Below, in pieces: positions 1-13,411 of a stretch of DNA of 64,000 nucleotides. Position 1 is the first letter of the stretch, and every line of letters begins with the position of its first letter. Made by a program: the position numbers and the translations under genes. Source of the DNA: Trichuris trichiura (taxonomy: Eukaryota; Nematoda; Enoplea; Trichinellida; Trichuridae); the NCBI GenBank assembly GCA_037903355.1, contig JBAJFE010000042.1, forward strand, positions 1,252,001 through 1,316,000, read 5' to 3'. The notes under the pieces were generated by a model. That model was not told the origin of the DNA and searched no databases. It worked only from the letters and a program-made list of their open reading frames with translations.

Positions 1-3000
1 GCTGCAACAGTTTGAGCATTACACAAAAGGGAAGCAAAATGAGCCTTAGAGAGGACGAAGGTGCGCACCTCGTCTACTCGCTGCAACACGACGCCGTCCG
101 TCTCGTGCGACACGTCCATGGAAAGAACCTGAAAATACTTTAAATTCAAATAAAAACAGCCTCTCGGTGGGCTTCCAATTGGAGCCGACTTTTTCAATGC
201 AAGAAAGTTCAAAGAATGGCTTTTGCCGAATGCCAAACGGTTCCCTTTCTCGCACGATGCGTTTGCTACTAAGAGCTTCCGTACGCGGACCAATTATCCT
301 CTTTCGAATGATTTCGTGCCTATCGTGAAATAGCCTTTCGCGAACCAAATCGCCGCAATAGGCGATCACATCGTAGATCAAATATCTTGGCGTTTTTTGT
401 CCGGCGAATACGTCGAATACGAGCTCCTTAAATGGAATGGACGTTTGGAGACGCGAAGTCGTCTCCCGCCTTACTGCTCAACTCACTCCGTCAACCAGGG
501 TTCGGGTCAAGGATGTATCGCCGCCGGGTAGCAAAAAGGTTAGCGTAGGAGCAACGAACACATTGTTGTCTCTATCTATCAGGAAGGTTCGATGCTTTCC
601 GTCTATGAACATTAAATATCTGAAAAGAAAACCACTTTCAACATACTCTCGCAGCGAAATAAACATCCCGTCTATATATATATACGTCTAATGCTACAAA
701 TGAAGCATCGACTTAATCGTTCTAATGAATATATGCAAATTATTCAACAGTCATAATTGGAATCAAGTTTGCGTCGCTTCAATGATGATAAGCTAAAATC
801 AACGCAAGTCTTTAACATTATCTGACTTCACTTTTCAAATTGTAAAGAGGGCTATTAAGTAAAGGTGACAGACAAGACAACACTGCTGCCATCTACCGAC
901 CGTCATTGATCACGTAGCGTAAAAACAAATATTCTACAAACAATTTTTTTTGGAGTAATATCATCGGCGCAAGAAAAAGTATGAAAGCGAATTCTTGGTA
1001 TGCCCAAAGATGTACATAACCTCATCAGCCGTTTGTCATAAAGTACTGATCTTATGGGCATTCGGAAAAAAATAAAAGTGGGCTCAAATTGGCCACTACG
1101 AATGTGGCTGAAGCAAATGCGATAAAACATGTGTTATTCCTATGTTGCTCAACCGAAAAACACGGTAACTAATCAAACTGAAGCAAGCGCAAATGATCGG
1201 CGTTTTTCGGCAGGTATCAAAGACGTTTAGGTTGAATAGCGCAAACACACGGCGCGCCAAGCTGACAGTCGATCCGGTGATTGGAAAATTAAAATCCCAT
1301 AAATGCTTCCCTTACAGCTTATCACATCGCGTCCGTCGACGTAACGATTTTGCGTCAACCCTTTTCTCTTATTAAACTGAATATTTCGACTACAAAGTTA
1401 TGGAATTGAACTGAAACGCGTTTGCGCGGACGATATGGACGCGTTAATACACAGGTTCGTAAGTAGATCACGCGATTTCATTAAGGCTGAAAAAGAATCG
1501 AAGCTATTTCACTCCATTGCGAAGATTCATTCGCCAAGGGAAACTTTAGCGCACAATGACTCAGCTCAGCGAATCGCTTCGGGCAGTTCCGTCCCGTCGG
1601 CTCGTTAGCGACCGCCTTCTCGGATTATTCGCTTATTCAATTAATTGTACGACGGTCACTGCTATCCAATGCGTATCTATAGTAACCAATAGGAAAGTAG
1701 GCAATGAAACAATCCAACTTGGGCAAATGGACTGCAAAAAGGCATGTGTGCGAACAACCAATCTGCCAACGTCTTTCCTAACAGTATCAATGCATCTTAC
1801 GAACATTATTAACTCGTGTAAGGGCCGATGCCCATAATTGGTACTGTAAGAATACTAATTAGTTTCCATTGTGAATCAACGTGGTTATTCTACTCCGCCA
1901 TTCAAGCGAATGCGGAAAATCACAAATTCAACGAACAGCGGGTCGTCAATAAGCACTCGCTTTACTCAACCGTCAACTTTAGATTACTTTTGAGTAATTT
2001 GTCAAATTCCTATTAGGGAATCGCCGCGCCTGCGAATTAGCATCGATGATTCACAAGAAGACGCGAACTGAAAGTTCAATCAGGAAAGTGACAACGCTCC
2101 AATGGCGATGGAAATTGTCAGTTCAAAAAGTTCTCTATTTTTGTACGTTTCAACGTTGCCCCGCTGCGCAACACCGGCAGGTAATCGGAAAGCTTTTTGA
2201 AAGAAAGCGTAAAATTGTTCCATTTTTTCTATTTCCCTTTCAGGTCATTAGATAAATGTAAACTGTTAAAGTGGTGAAACAAAGAAAATGTTGCTCCGCT
2301 GAAAACATCCTAAAGCGGTTTAACAACGATTCACATTGCATTTACGTGGCACTAGCCATTGTTGAGAAGATATGCCTGAGCTGTGAACTGCGCCCTAAGA
2401 ATATCGAGCCACTTTCAAGCACTCCGCTTTTCCTTTTACAGAGAATGATTCAACGCTTCGTAAACCCCCTGAAAAAGCTTAGTCAGTTTTGTTCATTACT
2501 CAATCTTAGTTGCATTATCGTTTTATTACGCACTCCGGAAATATTCATACCTTTTATAAGTCTTTTTTTTCTTTACGCGAAGGAACAAAAATTTTTTGGG
2601 TTCACTTAAAGGTGACAAGCTATTCATTGATGCAACACTGACTTCAATGTAAAAGATCGGTGGAGCCCAGGTGTCTCAGTGGCACTGAACACGGAAACTT
2701 GCAAGTTATACTTCAAAACAGATTGTAAACTGCAACGACAGTGAGAACTTGTTTCTCAGCTCTCCTCCCATCGTCTGGAAAATGCAGGTTTCTTGCCGGC
2801 AAGCATATAGCCATTGCGTTCTGCCCCCGCCTAAGCTTTACCCAAAACATAAACCTTACGGTTACGGCGGCTGGCGGCTAAGAGACAAGATTCCGGAAAT
2901 GGTTTAAAAGTGCGAAAACGGTGGGCAAACCAACTACCTGCTTGAAGTTTTCGTGCTAAGTGACGTCAGCAAGCCAGAAAAAGAAGAGAACTTTATGGCG

Positions 3001-6000
3001 CATTGTTACTAGCAAGGAAAGAGTGTTCCTGTATGACAACTCAAAGAAACTACTATTTTGGCCCAAGTGGAGGGATTATATCCATAGGAAACGGCAACGT
3101 CCCGTGTAGGGAGGAATTAAGAAGGCATAGCGTAAGGCGAGCCGCTCCAAATGGCTCATAGTAGCACTGCCAACCGTTACCGCGTATAGCTTACAAAATA
3201 ATTGATCAAACGACGTGTCGAACTAATGGTAGGTCATACTGCAGCACGGCGCCACGTCGAAGAGGCATAAAGGAAAGGTAGGCGGGAAAATGCTACAATA
3301 GGCCACATACAAGCTACTAGAGGGGTCATTTCTAAAATCTAAGATGTCTAAAAATGGATTACTCACTTCACTGGACCAGAGCCAGCTCACTTCTATTACC
3401 AAGAAGACAAAAGAGCTAAAAGGCTGTTGAAACAATGGCTATCACCTTTTAATAAGCTATGTTGTCGCTTTCTGTTACTGATTTTATGAGGATCGTAAAC
3501 CTGCAAGAAAAGAGCGGGAACTGACTCCTAAAATTAATGACTTATCTGATATTATTGCTCGACAGATTGTTTCTAGGCTTCAGACCTATCAGGAAGTAAT
3601 GTATTGTGGTGAGAAGAAAACCGTTCGTCAAACTATTTCGCAACTACTCCCTCTATGTCGTCGATGTAGAAGAACCACGAAAGCTTTGTGCTAACAACCT
3701 TTTAACCATGAGTTGACAGTCAACCTTTCTTGTCAATATCAAACCCTTGGCGGATGCTGAAATTTGCATAAGCTAAAGTTCTTTGTATAAAACAGACTTA
3801 GCGTTCGCTTATAGCATGTGTACATTTTTGCGCATACTTTAAGCAGTTTCCAGCTTCCCTATACTAATATTAAAACATATTCACAATAACTCACAAACTA
3901 CTTTTTTTTGCAACGTTACTTTGCGTTAGGATAATTTAGGGTTTGCGACTAGTTCTCCTCAGGACGAAATTATCAGAAAAACCACGCTGCTAAAAAGTAG
4001 CCTCAATCAAGCCAAGCTGGAAACCTGTTCACGTAAGTCCACTGAACTGCAGTAGGTATTAATGTACAGTTCAGTTGCCCACCAAGAACAACAAAATATG
4101 CAAATTATTTTGACTTAAGACAATTTCCCACGCATTTCCAAGTCAACAAACAATGTTAGCACAGACAGACTGAGAGGCTGAACTCGTAAGCAGAAACAAA
4201 ATTCCATCTAAAACCTGATGACTACAAATGAGCAAACAAATCCTATGCTTAAATGTCAATTATAATAATGCAGCTACTATAAACTCGTGTTTTCGATATT
4301 ACACATATAAACTAACTATTAACACAAGAACACCGTATATATACACAGAGATAACGTCGACTTGTATTAACCTGTCAATTTCATAATGCACAAGAGTTTT
4401 GCTTCGAATGAAATGAAATGCTTTGAAATTTCAAAAAAAAGTTCAAAACTTTCAAAAGAGTTGCTTCTATAAGGTCATTGAAAGGTCACCTGTCCCCACC
4501 GTAAGGCATAAGAATTCAAAACGACATCGATTAAACTGAATGACGGTTGTACTGAAATGAGATGCGGGCGTCATTCAAAAATGAACGAAGATTCTCATGC
4601 AGAACGTATTATTTTTATCTTGAAAACATCTATGGAATCGTTTGCAAGTACTCAAGCATTTTTTAGACAATTCATTAAGATACACCTAATCTGTTCGCTA
4701 TGTTCAAAGTTCTTTCATTCTTTGAAAGTATACCAACTGCCAGTGGAGCCGAAATGCAAATCAAACATTCCTATTTTAAGCAACACGCCGTGAGTAGTCT
4801 TGTTTTGAAAAATAACAATTCATCGACGTTGGATTTTTTTGATGAATTAAATGACACTCAGTTGGTCTGTTCGGTCTGACCGCAGTCGATCTAAACTCGA
4901 AATAAGATAGAAGAACACACAAAATAAGCTTTTGAATAGCTTATTTTGTGTGTTGCTGTATCTTATTTCTATATATATACATTAACTAAATAAATCATTA
5001 TTACCTTGTGCCATCAGCTTTCCAGCTGACCATATATGGATGCATTTGCAGCAGATTAATATTGTCTCTGTCAAGAGATATTGGCTGTGAACCCGGAAAG
5101 TCTTTTCTGAAATAGAAGTGACTCAATACAGCAAAGGACTTTTCCAATGAATAGCTATAAACATACTTTTTATAGTTGCAATATTCTCTGCAAGCCTTAC
5201 GCACGTAGTTCACCGTCTCTGCATCGCTTACTAATTGCACATCAGGAATACCGCCAACAAAACTTGCATTCTACAAGAGAAACAGATGGACGGACTTACA
5301 GACGCAGATAACCAATGCACCTCCGAAATTTGAACACGTTTTGACGCAGGCTCTTCATTATCATCTTCCCGCTCGTCAGGTTCATCTTAATACAAAGCTT
5401 ATTGAGTACGATCCAATTGAATTTATCCAGCTTACCCAAGCACCACTCCGGCAGCTCTGGTGCGTCAGGCGCAAAGGCGACGTCGTCATATCGTCTGTAC
5501 AATTCTTTAAGATATTCTTGCTTATATATGCCGGGAGGTCGGGCGCTGACAAATGCAGCAATTGCCGCATCAATGCTAAAGCAATGAATGGAATTTTAAA
5601 AAATTAACATAATAACTACAATCCAAGAAACTTGAATGCACTTTACGCAAACACGACCCCTTACAAAAGCAAGATGAAATGATACCTGCAGTTTTTCTCG
5701 ATGACGAGGTAGGATGCAATCAAGAATCCGGTGCGATTGAACCCATGCGTACAATGGACCGCTGAAACCGCCAACGTTTACGGAATGTAAAAGTAAAACA
5801 AATTGGAATAGTATACCAACGATTTTGTCGGACCGTTTCGAAAAGTTTTTGCATATGTTGATGAATTGTTGAACTTGCTCCTCGGATGGGCACTCGCCAT
5901 ATCTAAACTTACAATTCTTTTCGTAAAAGCTACAGCTTGCGCAATTTGCATTCCACCCTTTGCAATTCAACTTTACATATTCAACGCCGGCGTCTTCAAT

Positions 6001-6589
6001 CTCCTCCTTGTCGTAAAACCGTCTAGTATTAGTTAGATCTATCCATAAACCAATTTCTTTCTAAAAGAAATCAAGTTACAACATCAACAGTAAGCTGGGC
6101 ACGATACCGTACTATTTTCCGAATGTTGTCTTAAGCGTAAAAGAAAAATGCTCATATGAGAATATTGCAAATGTCATTGAATTTCCTACAGCTGCGACAA
6201 CAATAACGATTGCAGATAAAGGAAAAGTTAGAAGAGGCAATTTTGTATTATTTAACAAATATCTGCCGAGCAGTAAAGTGTAAAGGAAAACAAAAACAGT
6301 AGCGAACAAGAGAAAAAGAAATTTCCAACTTACGTCACCCAAATCGCCACCTCCTTTGAGAGCCATTGATGGATAGAAGCGGTTTTCCTCGGGAACCACT
6401 TGGTCATATCTGTGGCCCAACGGAGTCTTGAATGGAAGGAAAAAAGCTAAAGCGAAAGCGTGCCACTTCAAGGAAAGTCAACAAGTCTTTTGCAAAACCC
6501 GAAATGACCTTCCCCTTTCTTGGACAGTGCAACCAACGTCCGGGTGGTCCAAGCTCGCTATTCGCTTGCGACCACGAGCGTTTGCTCAT
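1..6589 (-). CDS. RNGTT: mRNA capping enzyme (bifunctional RNA 5'-triphosphatase / guanylyltransferase), 3' end missing
   Basis: Caps nascent nuclear mRNA: the N-terminal domain removes the 5' gamma-phosphate and the C-terminal domain transfers GMP. Exons, minus strand: 6589-6499, 6446-6334, 6060-5957, 5902-5817, 5761-5686, 5575-5436, 5385-5300, 5270-5167, 5106-5005, 619-487, 426-190, 128-69, and 1 onward off the edge. All phases close. The triphosphatase shows the cysteine-phosphatase loop [11 protein letters not shown] and then [18 protein letters not shown]. An acidic linker ([12 protein letters not shown]) leads to the guanylyltransferase with the nucleotidyl-lysine motif KADGTR, then [38 protein letters not shown] and [10 protein letters not shown]. 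About 444 codons are present; the final OB-fold part lies beyond position 1. The start is the first ATG, before [13 protein letters not shown], which matches the family N-terminus. Most introns are about 30-65 bp; exceptions are 273 bp (6333-6061), about 110 bp (5685-5576) and the 4.4-kb intron after KADGTR. Confidence 0.95.
620..5004 (-). other. 4.4-kb intron of the capping enzyme gene
   Basis: Lies between the exon ending in KADGTR (donor at 5004) and the exon starting with the tyrosine of the next block (exon from 619). It is far longer than the other introns in the gene. I see no convincing nested gene. Open frames are short. The stretch around 2640-3720 reads in pieces on both strands with many stops and may be a decayed mobile element, but I could not identify it. 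A long foldback hairpin sits at 4900-4968. Confidence 0.75.
4900..4968. repeat. Long inverted repeat (foldback hairpin)
   Basis: Left arm 4900-4930 and right arm 4938-4968 are 31 bp each, complementary except for three positions, with a 7-nt loop. The outer tips read AAATAAGATA / TATCTTATTT and the inner ends AAAATAAGCT / AGCTTATTTT. It lies inside the capping enzyme intron, close to the donor. It could be a miniature foldback element or a transcribed hairpin. Confidence 0.85.
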
Positions 6590-8624
6590 TTGGACAAATT
6601 TGTCCTAAAACAAATTTATCGGATACAACGGACAATAGAAACAAAAACTTGAACGCAGTTCAGCGCTCCACGAAAGGGAAAGCATTAGACGATCGTCAAA
6701 ATAGTCAACGCGCAATTTCAGTTGCTTTCGAGGCTAAGCAAAACGTGAGCGCGACGACACTTCGATTAAACGAACAAGGACATTGTAATTATAGCACGAC
6801 AGGTACTTTCAAACACTTACGTCGAACTAGTAGAATAGGGCTGTTATTTCTTGTTCACTTTGAATAACCGCAATTATTAAAAAATCACAAACGCGTATTC
6901 GTTGCTAAAATTATTCTTACCAGCAACTATGCAAGCAGATACGCGTTTTTCAAGATACAAGTCAATTTTTTACGACAAACGATTCGGACTAAAATGTGCT
7001 CAAGTACATTCATTACTGTATATGAGTAGTTCGAATTTTCTTGGTGGCAATACAAGAGATCTGTACGAATCAGCCCTGTTTAGGTAAGTTAACGGTATTT
7101 AGAAAAGCTTTTATGCTAATTACCCGTTTGACAGCCGTCCGAGCTAAGCCTATAGTTCCTTTCCCGCGCACGTCCAACTTCTAGCCAGGGCTACGTTTGC
7201 TACATTTCAACGAGCTGAGCTTGCCTAGAAATTGGTAAAATGCTACGTCTACGTGCCTGCCTTTTTTCCCTTATATAGTAGGAAAGAAGCAACAACGTTC
7301 GTTTGCTCTTCTTGAGCAGTAATTCGACCACAGTTTTTTAAAAAGAGTATTTTACTAGGCTTTACTTTGTTACAACAATACATGATTACGCTTGTTTTCA
7401 AGCGAATAATCAGGGACCAAAATGAGCTACACCCAAATGATCAATTAATTACATTAGAGGGCGGAGAACTAATACTTTTTTCATTCCTCGTATTCTCTTT
7501 AGTTTTTAAGTATGAAGTTGAGCAGGCAATAACTTCGAAACTTCGAACAAACAATCAACGATTTATTTACCTTTCTTTACTAAACGAGTTCCGCGCGTTT
7601 GGATACGCGTCCGAATGCAGCATTTCGCTTCTGTTACCATTGTTTACATTGCATTACTTTTTTCCACGCATATGTACGTTTTGTTCGTCGGTTAGTGCAG
7701 GTTGCAAACCAACCAAAATCTACGCAAGGACGGAGCATTTATGGCAAATAAGGATAATTTAAAATGTTGCAAAATTGTGAGCTTCTTTTCAATACAACTT
7801 CAGCTTCACTTTCATTTCTGCATTTTACAAAATGAGCTTTTCAGAAATTGCTCATTCAAAGTCAAAGGTACTCGTTTGACCATCTAATGTGCTACCGTAA
7901 ATGGTCTCTCACTAGTACGAGGAAGCAATTTTCACGGTTGGAGGCAAAACTCCGAAAGCAAAACGCCGTTATACCGTTAACCTATGCTATTTTGAAATAG
8001 CATACAATTTGTCCGGTCTATTGTTTCGTCAATAAAGCGGCAAAAACGTTTTTGACGTTACTGTATGAATATCTCACGGCTTCCCTTTCCTAAGCAGCAA
8101 TAAGCATTGCTCCCTTTCGTAAAGCGTTGAACTATTTAGTTCACGGACAATAGCCTTAAAGCGGACTGAGCCCATGTGGCGAATAGAATTATCGTTTCAG
8201 ATGGTATTGATGAAGCAGCAATAATGCAATGCTAAGACGATCAACCAGAACGGAAGGAAGTTGCAGTCAACAACCGAATCCACGCGTGCGGATGCAACCT
8301 TGAACATTTCATGGTCAATCGACCAAACTTTACAACGAAGAGAATCATCATCGCCTATCGTAGTAATTTAAAAGTTGTGTGCCGTAACAAGTTGGCAAGT
8401 TGGTCACCTTTGCCGTACCAATTGTTACAGTCACCTTGTCGTATTATTGTTCACCGTAAGGGGTCGTCTTGCGCATAGTCAACATGAACTGCAGGTGACC
8501 GTTCTCCGTACGACATTTTGTGGCCACTGACCTGATATTGCCACCAGAAAGGTGGTGGTTATTCATCAACAGATTACAATACTCAATATACAGTGCTGCC
8601 GCTGCTGTTGTTGTCGTTGGCACT
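6590..8624. other. Divergent intergenic region between capping enzyme and PLEKHD1-like genes
   Basis: Two kilobases lie between the starts of two divergently transcribed genes, so both promoters should be here. There are scattered open frames (for example 7367-7762 plus) but none shows domain features, splice support or similarity that I recognise. I see no clear TATA box or repeat. Confidence 0.5.
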
Positions 8625-10487
8625 ATGCGTGCTAAAGGGTTGACGGTTTCTCGGAGCCTTTCTTTGTCAAAAATATATGCCATCTCCAAAGGTTCCTGGT
8701 CAAAGCTATATGCGTTTAACATCAAACGCGCCGTCGATGCCGAAAATAACGACGATGAGCAGACCGCTGACGATTCGCAGGCGGATACTGACGAACCCTC
8801 TCAAGTAGAGACGAATAAGGAAAATGCACCGGAGCAGCAACAAAAACCGCATGAACAAATTGCCCAAATTGCCGGCGTATTGAAGAAGAAATCTCACAGA
8901 GGGCCACACAATTGGAACAAAAGGTATTTCACTCTTTTTCACCCGACATAAATACATATACTATACATGCTCAGATTTTTCGTGCTCAAAGATGGATTTT
9001 TGTTGTACTACCATGTTGCTGAGAAGAGACGCTTCAAGGAGAACAATCGCATGAATTTGCATCCAAAGGTTCGTACGGTTGTGTAGCGCTGCCATTTTCG
9101 AACTGCCTTCCCATTAAGGGTATTCTGTCGCTGGAGAACTGCGAGATCGACCTTCTGCAGACGGACAACAGTCTGCACTGCATTACCATCAACAAATCGG
9201 ACTTTTTGGTAAGTCGACCGAAAGTGATTGTACCTCCGACCACTTACATACAGGAACCTGTCTGCATTTGTACAAACGGTGAGAGCAGTCGACAACAATG
9301 GTTAACGGCGCTCCAGGAAGCAACCAGAATGTAAGCAGTCGAACAGTATGCCGTTGGCACTTTCTTCTTCATGGGTTAATTTTCGCCCGCAGCAATGCGA
9401 AGGGCTTTCAACGGGATGCCGAAATGATCAGCTCTCTTCAACAACAAAATCTGCAATTGCTCAACGAAAAGCAGCACTACTCAGGTTAGGGCGGCTAAAA
9501 TGAAGTGAAACAACTTTTTCCACCACGTTGATAAGACATTTTGCAGATTTGATGAACGTTGAAGCGATGGCGCTAAGGGCCGAAAAAGATAAGAGCAGAG
9601 CACTGGAAATCAAGTTGGTTCACATGGACGTCGAGAAGGGAAAAATAGATCAAATAGTCGCGTCGCTTCGAGACGAGCTGATACAAGTTAGAGAGTAAGG
9701 AGATGAGCTGCTCGCGCGGCATTGGCAAAGATTCCGTTTTTTTTAAGGGAGCTAAGCAAGAATTACGACGAAACGCACCAATTACTCGGAGAGAAATTCC
9801 ATTTGAGCGTTAAGGGACAAAAGACGGAGAAACAATTGGAGGTACGCCCCGTCGCTGACGGTTAAGTCAGCCTATTGGTGCCCACATTGCAGGAATGCAA
9901 GCGGGAAAGCTTCGAACTTCAAGAGAGCGTCAAAGCTTTAGAAAAACAAAGGGAACAACTCATTGAGGACATTAAACGTTTGACCAGAGCCACCGACGAG
10001 TTGGAAGACCAACTGAAACAGGCGACCATGGCTATGCACCAATTGGAAAAGGCTAAACAAAACACTGAAATCGAGTAAGTTAAAAATGTGACGTCACAGA
10101 GCTACCAGAGTAGAGTTACTTTAGGTTAGCGAACGCTCGAGAGAGTAACGAACGACTTGAGGAGGAAAGGCGCTACGTTCTCGATCGCGCCAAAAAAATG
10201 GTAGTGGGCGTAAACAGTTTGTCCAGAGAGAACAGCCTACTCAGCCAGGAATTACAGGTGAGAGAGCGGCCCATTGAGAAATTTTCATTAATGGCGTTCG
10301 CCTACAGGAAAAACACGTTCAATGGTTTCGCGACACAAAACAATTACGAGAAACGCAAAGTGCGTGGTGCCGCATTGAACGGATGATGGCTTGGAATCAT
10401 ACCCATATGGACCGGGAGTCCGCCCAAGATGTTTTCAGATGCATGCAAATTATAAGCAGTAAGCAACTTTTCAAAAAAATCCTATAA
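8625..10487 (+). CDS. PLEKHD1: PLEKHD1-like protein: PH domain plus long coiled coil
   Basis: Exons: 8625-8923, 8975-9068, 9119-9208, 9254-9330, 9393-9484, 9547-9694, 9748-9841, 9893-10074, 10125-10257, 10308-10487; introns 45-62 bp, phases exact, 462 aa. An acidic N-terminus (about residues 35-75) leads to a PH domain: IAGVLKKKSHRGPHNWNKR, FFVLKDGFLLYYHV, NLHPKGILSLENCEID and the C-terminal tryptophan helix RQQWLTALQEA. A run then follows (AEMISSLQQQNLQLLNEKQ) resembling human PLEKHD1, and heptad-rich coiled coil to near the end. Human PLEKHD1 is about 506 aa. Its molecular role is poorly known; a membrane-lipid-binding scaffold is an inference. The start is uncertain: the same frame stays open upstream, but 8625 is its first ATG. 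The C-terminus (10430 on) could instead be spliced onward. Confidence 0.85.
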
Positions 10488-13411
10488 AATATCGCACACC
10501 CATTTCGCTTCTTCAACGAAAACACCTAAGCAGTAGAACTCTGCATATTATCTACCATCGAATTATTAATATACACTGCGTATATCCATAATTTCGTAAT
10601 GTAAATGCTCAGTCGACTAGTCAATCATGGTAAAAAAAAGACATCGGGCAATTGCTGCTTCCAAAAGAGTGGCCCAACTCTGTCAACTAATAAATAGTAA
10701 ACAATGTATCAATGCGCTGCTGTTTCTCGAAGCGGCACAATGCTAAACCGATTATGGAACTGAAATCTTATTAGTACACAATGATGTTTACGCGCGCTGT
10801 CTGATGACTTATTGTCGTTCGAACAATATTGCATAGCTGACGGAGTTGCGTGTTTCGAATGGATGTTCCAATGTTGCGTCTTTTAGAATTCTTCTTGGAG
10901 CAAGCTGAACAAGCGCAGAGAAAAACTGTGACGCACCCAAGGAACCACGTGGAGTCGGTGGCCGAAAGGAAGTATCCGCACAGTCATTCTCGAAGTAGAG
11001 CTCACAGCTTAATGTATGACTCGTAAAGTAATGCGATTCCAATACTATACTCATTGTTGGGAAATTAAATGAACCAATCTTTGGAAAGCGGTTCGCCAAT
11101 GGTCAATCAAAACTGCTATTCACTCTTTCCCACCAATGGTCACCTCGAATTGGCCAACTGGCGACAAAGCTGCGTCCCAGAGTATTAATAGTGGAAGGAA
11201 GCGTTAGTAGACACGCTTGCATTGGTATAACGATTTTACGGTTGAGCGAAAGTGCGTAAAGCTGACGGCATTAGTGTATCACTTCTCTGAGCCGTTTCAA
11301 AACTCGCAACACTCCAAAGCTCTTCCCGTTATTTACGACCAACGATGCGTTCCATAAAAAGTCACGCGGGCGCCAATACTCCAAACATCCAACGTTAACG
11401 ACTTTCCATAAATGAGCTCGCGCCGGCATGTCGTGATGGCAACCTTTTTTACGAATCATCATGATACGGTATATGGTTTCTTGATGGCAAATAAACGCTG
11501 CGGAATTTCACCCAGCGTACCGCCAACTCATTCGTTCTTTCCACCATCAAATTCCATCGCATCATCCCGCCTTTTTCGTCATCTTTTCATAATTTACATC
11601 TTTAGACGTTTTGGAGAAGAATAGTTCAAGTCGGCGGATAGATATCAGATTTACCAACGCGCCTTGGCGCCTTCGCGAAAAGGGAAACTGCAAGCAACGA
11701 TGGAACCATCTTCGTTCAAAGGTCGACGCGAGCGCGCAAACAAATTTCAAGGTCGAAACTGATTTATTGCTCACCGACTATTCGAAGCTTATTTTCGTTT
11801 GTAACTTCATTTAAGGCAATGAATAGATGTCACGAAGAGAGATTTGCCGACGCGTCTAAGTTCTTGAAAGTTGCTCGTTTCCACCGGTGAAGCATTATTT
11901 AAAAATCATTCCAACCGCTTAAGCTATCAAAACGACGCGCTGCGTAACAGGAACGCGTCTATGCCCTGAGGAGCCCATTACGTATGCCGTATTTCATACG
12001 AAATAGAACTGGACGCCATTAGCTCAGACCTTTTTAAGGGGGGAATGCAAAAAATTTCTTTTAACAAAGATTTCATTTATCTTTCCAGACGACACTGCCT
12101 TCTTAACCGCTTGACGTTTTTTCGTTTAGTCGCCGCTAGCATTGAGAATTGACCAAAGGTGGAGAAAAGCAAAGATACCGTCCGTCGCGAAGGGAAAATA
12201 GGCTGTTCCGACAAGCCAATCATCGCTCATGCGGCACCGCCCAGCATAATGCCTTGGTTGGAATGTGTCGCTGGAAAAAGAAGGCTTTGAGGGAGAAGGC
12301 TTCCCACCGCTCGGTCGGATGAATGATTGGATAGATTTTTGCGATAGGCCAAGCGACGATCGAATCACTTCGACGCCTGCACACTTCTTAGCTTTCTTCG
12401 AATTTATTTCTCGCCCCCATTTGAAGCGGCGAAAAAATATTATTGGCCTCAAATGAATAGGCCGTCTAAGTGGACTGCCAAACGGCCACTGACATTATTC
12501 TCCCTTTCGTAAGGAAACGCCCTCTAGGTCGCGCTAGACAGACGTCTAGTCGCCTAATGTTATTCTCCTCTTTATTATTACCTTTTAAAAAAGTCGCCTA
12601 CACGAATGTCCTATTGTTGTCCTTGTTTAAGCGACATCCCGCGTGTTATTAGGTTCGTATGCAAATTTCTAGCTGACCATCCAACTAAGGGCTTGAAAAG
12701 GTGTTGAGACTTGCTTCTTAAGCCTACGTAGTCGAGCCAATCGATCGGCAAAGTTCAACTGAAGGTCCCTGTTGCAAAACGATAGGCCATTCGCGGATTC
12801 AATCAAAGTTAAACGCGTAAAGGTGACACGTCGGGTCACCGTTTGGCTTGCCAAGCCGTGGACGTGAGACCATCGTGTCCCGTCGGTATGCGGGCACGAA
12901 AATGGTGACAACGGGGGATCAATAAGCGCCCGGAGATTTGGTGGAAAATCAAGCCAAGTGCTTTGGCCATTCACGGCCAACTTTGACCGATTGTTCTAAT
13001 CGATGCAACGGAAAAACCGCCGTCAAATGGCACCCGCCAAACGATGGTTGATTGGTGCCGTGCCAATTGGCTAGGATAGGGAGGGCGTGCCAAAGGCACC
13101 GCCGGCCCCCTGTCCTTTCGGGATCCAAGCACGGGCAAACTGTGACAGCAGTTGCATCGATTAATACCAACTCTTCGGTGACGCTGCCGAGTTAGGCTCG
13201 CCGAGCTCATCGTCATCGTTCAATCGAGTCCGAGTCCGGAAGTCCTCTTCATGGAGCGTCCATCCATCAGTGGCCTGCAACTACACTGCGTTCGTTAACT
13301 CAACTGCTCTTCGCCCAACGGCCGCCATCGACACCCCTCCATTTGAAATCTTTCAATCAGCCGTCAAACCTGCCCACTATAGTACACCTAGCAGTGGCCC
13401 ATTGATTCACC
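10488..13411. other. Intergenic region upstream of TMEM151
   Basis: No gene that I can support. A 96-codon minus-strand frame (10809-11099) is open but shows no recognisable domain and no clear splice context. The last 700 bp before the TMEM151 first exon is GC-rich and may be promoter. It contains an inverted repeat GGTGAC-7 nt-GTCACC at 12822-12840. An ATGCAAAT octamer is at 12659. Confidence 0.45.

Noticed and set aside
2640..3720. Possible decayed transposon coding region inside the capping enzyme intron
   Set aside because: Fragments such as [16 protein letters not shown] look protein-like, but stops are frequent in all frames and I could not match them to a transposase with confidence.
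10809..11099. 96-codon minus-strand frame
   Set aside because: No domain, no splice context and no similar neighbour; its length is compatible with chance in this composition.
12669..13216. Overlapping minus-strand frames in GC-rich DNA before TMEM151
   Set aside because: GC-rich promoter-like sequence gives long frames by chance, and the translations are low-information.
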